From an uncultured bacterium (GTDB taxonomy: Bacteria; Desulfobacterota; BSN033; UBA1163), in NCBI GenBank assembly GCA_938002255.1, contig CALLAL010000008.1, forward strand, positions 48,539-112,538: a stretch of 64,000 nucleotides of DNA, read 5' to 3'. Both the position numbers and the translations under genes were made by a program. The notes below the pieces were generated by a model, which was not told the origin of the DNA, made no database searches, and worked only from the letters and a program-made list of their open reading frames with translations. Below are positions 60,823 to 64,000 of the stretch, in pieces (the first letter of the stretch is position 1; the number at the start of each line of letters is the position of its first letter).

Positions 60823-62427
60823 ATGGGAAAAAGGGGAAGAGACAAGAAGGAAAATTTATCAGGAGTCAACCGAAGAGAGATGCTAAAAATCATGGGAGCA
60901 GGGGCAATCTATGTACTCCTCCCGAATGTAAAGAGTGGAAGAAGTTTCACGAAAGTTTCTCCTTCTGGTAGTGAAGGACTCATCTTTGTCGTGGGAGATG
61001 GAATGCCCCTGGGAGTGATTAAAGCCATGCACCAGGTCAGAACCAGACTCTATGGGGAGAAAAAGACAGCTCTTTATTCAAAGATGAAAGAGGGATCAAC
61101 CGTTTTGGGGTATATGTCAACCGAGAGCCTTTCCAGCATCGTTACGGACTCGGCACCTGCCTCTGTGGCGTGGGCCACAGGAAGCAAAACTCTAAACCGT
61201 ATGATGGCCATCCTTCCTGACAGGAGACCCCTCAAGACCATTATGGAACTTGCCAAGGAACAGGGTTATGCGTGTGGCCTGGTGACCACAGCAAGGATCA
61301 CTCATGCCACACCTGCGGCATGGGTGACCCATCAGCCCGAGAGAGATAACGAGGAAGCGATTGCACTGGACTATCTGAAGTTCAGACCGGAAATCCTTTT
61401 GGGCGGGGGGAGCAGGGTTTTTGACCCCTCGCAGCGGAAAGATGGGGTAGATCTTTTTAAAGCCTTTTCTGAGGGGGGATATGATGTGATTAAAGAGAGG
61501 GATAAGCTTCTATCATCTGAAATCCTCTCCTCTTCAAAACCCCTTTTAGGCGTCTTTAGCTCCTCGCATATGAGCTACTATCTTGATAGATTAAATCAAC
61601 CCGATCTGGGCAAGAAGCAACCCAGTCTTCCAGAGATGACCCAAATGGCTCTTGAAAAACTTTCTCGAAACCCGAAAGGATTCATCCTTCAGGTTGAGGC
61701 AGGAAGGATCGACCACGCCAATCATTCGAATGATGCCTGGGCAGCCATTCTCGATACGCATGAACTCGATTTGACACTTGCGGTCATTGATGAATATCTG
61801 AAGGTTAATCCAAAAACATTGGTTATCGTTACATCTGATCATGGCAATTCAGGATGGGGACTCAATGGAACAGGACCAGAATATAATAATTCCACAGAGG
61901 CGTTGAAGAAATACCAGCCCATTAAGGCTTCTTTCGAAATGATCAAAAAAGAACTAAAGAAGGAAACTTCAAAAAAGGAAATCCAGGACGTCTTCGAACA
62001 TTACACCACATTTAAAATTACTAATGAAGAGGCTTCCATGATCCAGGCAGCAATGCAACCTGATTACAAACCGTTCCATGGAGACTATGTTGTCCAACCG
62101 GATGCGGTGATGGGGATGATTCTGGCGCATAGCCTTTATGCTAAGAAGAGCGATGGAACCCGAGAAGCTGTGATTCGAAGAGGAAATGTGGGATTTACTT
62201 CTACTAATCACACGGGCGAGGATCAAATTCTGCTCTCATACGGTTATAGGGCAGACCAATTAGGATTAAACCGGCATGTGGATAATACTTATCTCTTTCA
62301 TGCGATGTGTAAGTTCTTTGGTTTGAAACACCAGAATCCAACCATGTCCGAAGAAGAGGCGAAGCCTTTTATCAAAACCGCTTCCTCTGAGGAATGGCGA
62401 CGGCATATGGAATTACATATTGCATAA
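60823..62427 (+). CDS. alkaline phosphatase, Tat-exported
   Basis: A 534-residue alkaline phosphatase superfamily enzyme. The N-terminus has a twin-arginine signal, NRREMLKIMGAGAIYVLLP. The metal and nucleophile regions GDGMPLG, VTDSAPASVAWATG, EAGRIDHANHSND, SDHGN and TNHTGED are intact. It hydrolyses phosphate monoesters outside the cytoplasm. ATG 60823, just after the MFS stop with GGGAGAG upstream, is chosen; ATG 60793 is an alternative that overlaps the MFS gene. Confidence 0.88.
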   Translation: MGKRGRDKKENLSGVNRREMLKIMGAGAIYVLLPNVKSGRSFTKVSPSGSEGLIFVVGDGMPLGVIKAMHQVRTRLYGEKKTALYSKMKEGSTVLGYMSTESLSSIVTDSAPASVAWATGSKTLNRMMAILPDRRPLKTIMELAKEQGYACGLVTTARITHATPAAWVTHQPERDNEEAIALDYLKFRPEILLGGGSRVFDPSQRKDGVDLFKAFSEGGYDVIKERDKLLSSEILSSSKPLLGVFSSSHMSYYLDRLNQPDLGKKQPSLPEMTQMALEKLSRNPKGFILQVEAGRIDHANHSNDAWAAILDTHELDLTLAVIDEYLKVNPKTLVIVTSDHGNSGWGLNGTGPEYNNSTEALKKYQPIKASFEMIKKELKKETSKKEIQDVFEHYTTFKITNEEASMIQAAMQPDYKPFHGDYVVQPDAVMGMILAHSLYAKKSDGTREAVIRRGNVGFTSTNHTGEDQILLSYGYRADQLGLNRHVDNTYLFHAMCKFFGLKHQNPTMSEEEAKPFIKTASSEEWRRHMELHIA

Positions 62428-62480
62428 TGGGTTTGGCTCGGGAATAATGGTGTATACCCTTTACAGGAAGGAGGCCGTCC

Positions 62481-63200
62481 GTGAAACGTTCCGATGGAAG
62501 AAAACCTGAGGCGTTGCGCCCTGTTCATCTTATCCGGAATTACCTGAAACATGCCGAAGGGTCGGTTCTCATTGAGATGGGAGAAACGAAAGTTATCTGC
62601 ACCGCCAGCCTTGAGGAGCGAGTGCCTCCTTTCTTAAGAAATACGGGTAAAGGTTGGGTGACTGCAGAATATGCAATGCTTCCCCGTTCGACCACCACCC
62701 GGACACCGAGGGAGTCCAACAGGGGAAGCGGTCGAACTTTTGAGATCCAGAGGTTGATTGGACGTTCTCTTCGTTCAGTGACCGATCTTACGGGATTTGG
62801 GGAACGAACGATCTGGGTGGATTGTGATGTGATTCAGGCAGACGGAGGAACACGAACGGCCTCCATTACCGGAGCTTATGTGGCGCTGGTTGATGCCTTC
62901 CAAAAGATGGTAGAGAAAGGGTTGATCTCAAAAATCCCTATTCATAACTCTGTTGCTGCAGTGAGCGTGGGGAAGGTGGATGGTAGGATTCTACTCGATT
63001 TAAATTACGAGGAGGACTCCCGTGCCGAAGTTGATATGAATGTCGTGATGACGGGCACCGGAGAGTTCATCGAGATTCAGGGAACTGCGGAGAATGCCGT
63101 CTTCTCTAAAAAGGAGATGGATGCCCTGATTCAGGTCGCAGAGAAAGGAATAAAAAAACTGATACAGATTCAGAAAAAGTCTCTTGAAGGAGGTGTTTAA
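62481..63200 (+). CDS. rph: ribonuclease PH
   Basis: A 239-residue 3'-5' phosphorolytic exoribonuclease that trims tRNA 3' ends. Family segments are clear: [34 protein letters not shown] and the acidic active-site part [19 protein letters not shown]. The start is GTG 62481 with GGAGG seven bases upstream. The following rdgB gene is the usual neighbour in bacteria, and the window continues to a tRNA gene. Confidence 0.95.
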   Translation: MKRSDGRKPEALRPVHLIRNYLKHAEGSVLIEMGETKVICTASLEERVPPFLRNTGKGWVTAEYAMLPRSTTTRTPRESNRGSGRTFEIQRLIGRSLRSVTDLTGFGERTIWVDCDVIQADGGTRTASITGAYVALVDAFQKMVEKGLISKIPIHNSVAAVSVGKVDGRILLDLNYEEDSRAEVDMNVVMTGTGEFIEIQGTAENAVFSKKEMDALIQVAEKGIKKLIQIQKKSLEGGV

Positions 63201-63226
63201 TCGCAAAGGGGAATCTCGAAATCATC

Positions 63227-63808
63227 GTGGCAACCAAAAACAAGGGGAAATTACGAGAGATTCAAAGTATCTTGAAAGGTCTTCCTGTTCGGCTTTATGG
63301 CTTAACCCATTTTGAACATATGCCTGATGTGGAGGAAGATGGGAAGAGTTTTTTTGAAAATAGCTTGAAGAAAGCCCGTTTCTATTCAAAACTCTTTGGG
63401 AAAATTGCCATCGCAGATGATTCCGGTTTGGAAGTGGACGCCCTGGGCGGAGGACCGGGCATCTATTCTGCTCGGTATGCGGGGGAAAGAGCCACAGATC
63501 AGGAGAACCGGAAAAAACTTCTCAAAGCATTGGAGGGCATTCCAGTATCAAAAAGGGGTGCGAGGTTTAAATGTGTTATCGCCATGGTGACACCAGAAGG
63601 AAGAGAAATTCTGGTCGAAGGGACCTGTAAAGGAAGAATCGGCTTTAAAGAAGTTGGCAGAAATGGGTTTGGGTATGATTCTCTCTTCATTCTGCCACGA
63701 CTTGGTAAAACCATGGCGCAACTCAACCTTGAGGAGAAGAACCGGATCAGCCATCGCGGCAAAGCTTTGAGAAAACTGAGGAAGATGTTGAAGGATTATA
63801 TAAGCTAA
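63227..63808 (+). CDS. rdgB: XTP/dITP diphosphatase (RdgB/HAM1)
   Basis: A nucleoside-triphosphate pyrophosphatase that removes XTP and dITP, 193 residues from GTG 63227. Motifs: ATKNKGKLREI, DDSGLEVDALGG, GIYSARYAGE and GRNGFGYDSLF are all present. The GTG start cuts off the first beta strand. In-frame upstream codons read LEII before V-ATKNKGK, and a strong GGAGG lies 7 bases before an ATC at 63200, which also overlaps the rph stop. The natural start may therefore be this ATC, or an ATG changed by mutation or error. Confidence 0.9.
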   Translation: MATKNKGKLREIQSILKGLPVRLYGLTHFEHMPDVEEDGKSFFENSLKKARFYSKLFGKIAIADDSGLEVDALGGGPGIYSARYAGERATDQENRKKLLKALEGIPVSKRGARFKCVIAMVTPEGREILVEGTCKGRIGFKEVGRNGFGYDSLFILPRLGKTMAQLNLEEKNRISHRGKALRKLRKMLKDYIS

Positions 63809-63920
63809 AATTCGTTGGAATCTTTTAGCAAATGTGTTAATAATTTTTAAAACTATTCTCTCTTCCCCCTCTTCTTTGGCGGGAGAGGATAACGGTAAGG
63901 GAGATTGGTGATCTACCTGT

Positions 63921-63998
63921 CGGGGCGTAGCGCAGACTGGTTAGCGCGCCTGCCTTGGGAGCAGGAGGTCGGCCGTTCAAATCGGCTCGCCCCGACCA
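63921..63998 (+). tRNA. tRNA-Pro (TGG)
   Basis: A complete cloverleaf. The acceptor stem CGGGGCG pairs with CGCCCCG, followed by discriminator A and an encoded CCA (63996-63998). The anticodon stem CCTGC/GCAGG encloses CTTGGGA, giving anticodon TGG (proline). The T arm GGCCG-TTCAAAT-CGGCT is normal. Confidence 0.93.
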
Positions 63999-64000
63999 AT

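Noticed and set aside
63809..63920. Terminator before tRNA-Pro
   Set aside because: CTCTTCCC and GGGAGAG could pair imperfectly, but there is a bulge and no T tract after the stem.

Overview
The window looks like a chromosomal segment of a strictly anaerobic bacterium with a Wood-Ljungdahl-type C1 pathway, most likely from the Desulfobacterota (former Deltaproteobacteria). This assignment is an inference. It rests on the gene content: a CoA-dehydratase activase, 2-oxoglutarate:ferredoxin oxidoreductase, tungsten-type aldehyde ferredoxin oxidoreductase, TRAP transport, rubrerythrin, MetF/MetV with HdrA and MvhD, multihaem cytochromes, and HdrB/HdrC-like proteins. Genes are densely packed, mostly on the + strand, often with ATGA overlaps. 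No insertion sequence, prophage or CRISPR array was seen. One tRNA gene (Pro, TGG) closes the window.

Layout. 0-1.7 kb: the 3' part of a COG3581-like protein and a BadF/HgdC-type activase. 1.7-12.5 kb: a lipid or polyketide-like cluster with four B12-binding radical SAM proteins, an LpxL-type acyltransferase, an acyl carrier protein, a FabD-like transferase lacking the usual carboxylate-binding Arg, a hotdog thioesterase, FabG and FabF. 12.5-16.7 kb: isocitrate dehydrogenase followed by KorDABC, together making succinyl-CoA and reduced ferredoxin. 16.7-20.3 kb: PlsC-like acyltransferase, a small basic protein, a deoxynucleoside kinase and UspA on the minus strand, ProC and a cupin. 20.4-35.1 kb: a probable catabolic region with a DUF2848 protein, a nitrilase-type hydrolase, a three-subunit molybdenum hydroxylase, a PreA-like reductase, a FadR-type regulator with a clear operator, a TRAP transporter, a DAO-type oxidase, an ornithine cyclodeaminase homologue, and AOR with a MoaD-like protein. 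35.2-41.1 kb: PAS histidine kinase, M24 peptidase, rubrerythrin, acyl-CoA ligase.

41.4-54.6 kb is the most striking part. A reversed HTH-receiver regulator precedes two MetF-like proteins, MetV, a 1521-residue HdrA-GltD-HdrA fusion, and an MvhD that reads through an in-frame UGA, almost certainly a selenocysteine codon, with a SECIS-like hairpin immediately downstream. A hexahaem cytochrome, a cytochrome b-heptahaem-cytochrome b fusion, a doubled HdrC and an HdrB with two CCG modules follow. The set reads as an electron-bifurcating methylene-tetrahydrofolate reductase system that may connect to the membrane quinone pool and to periplasmic haems.

55-64 kb: EamA transporter, metallophosphoesterase, MoxR ATPase with a VWA partner (CoxDE-like), DHA2-type exporter, a Tat-exported alkaline phosphatase, RNase PH, an RdgB homologue with an odd start, and tRNA-Pro. 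Between genes there are recurrent short spacer repeats of at least two families. Some of them have been read into the ends of neighbouring proteins.
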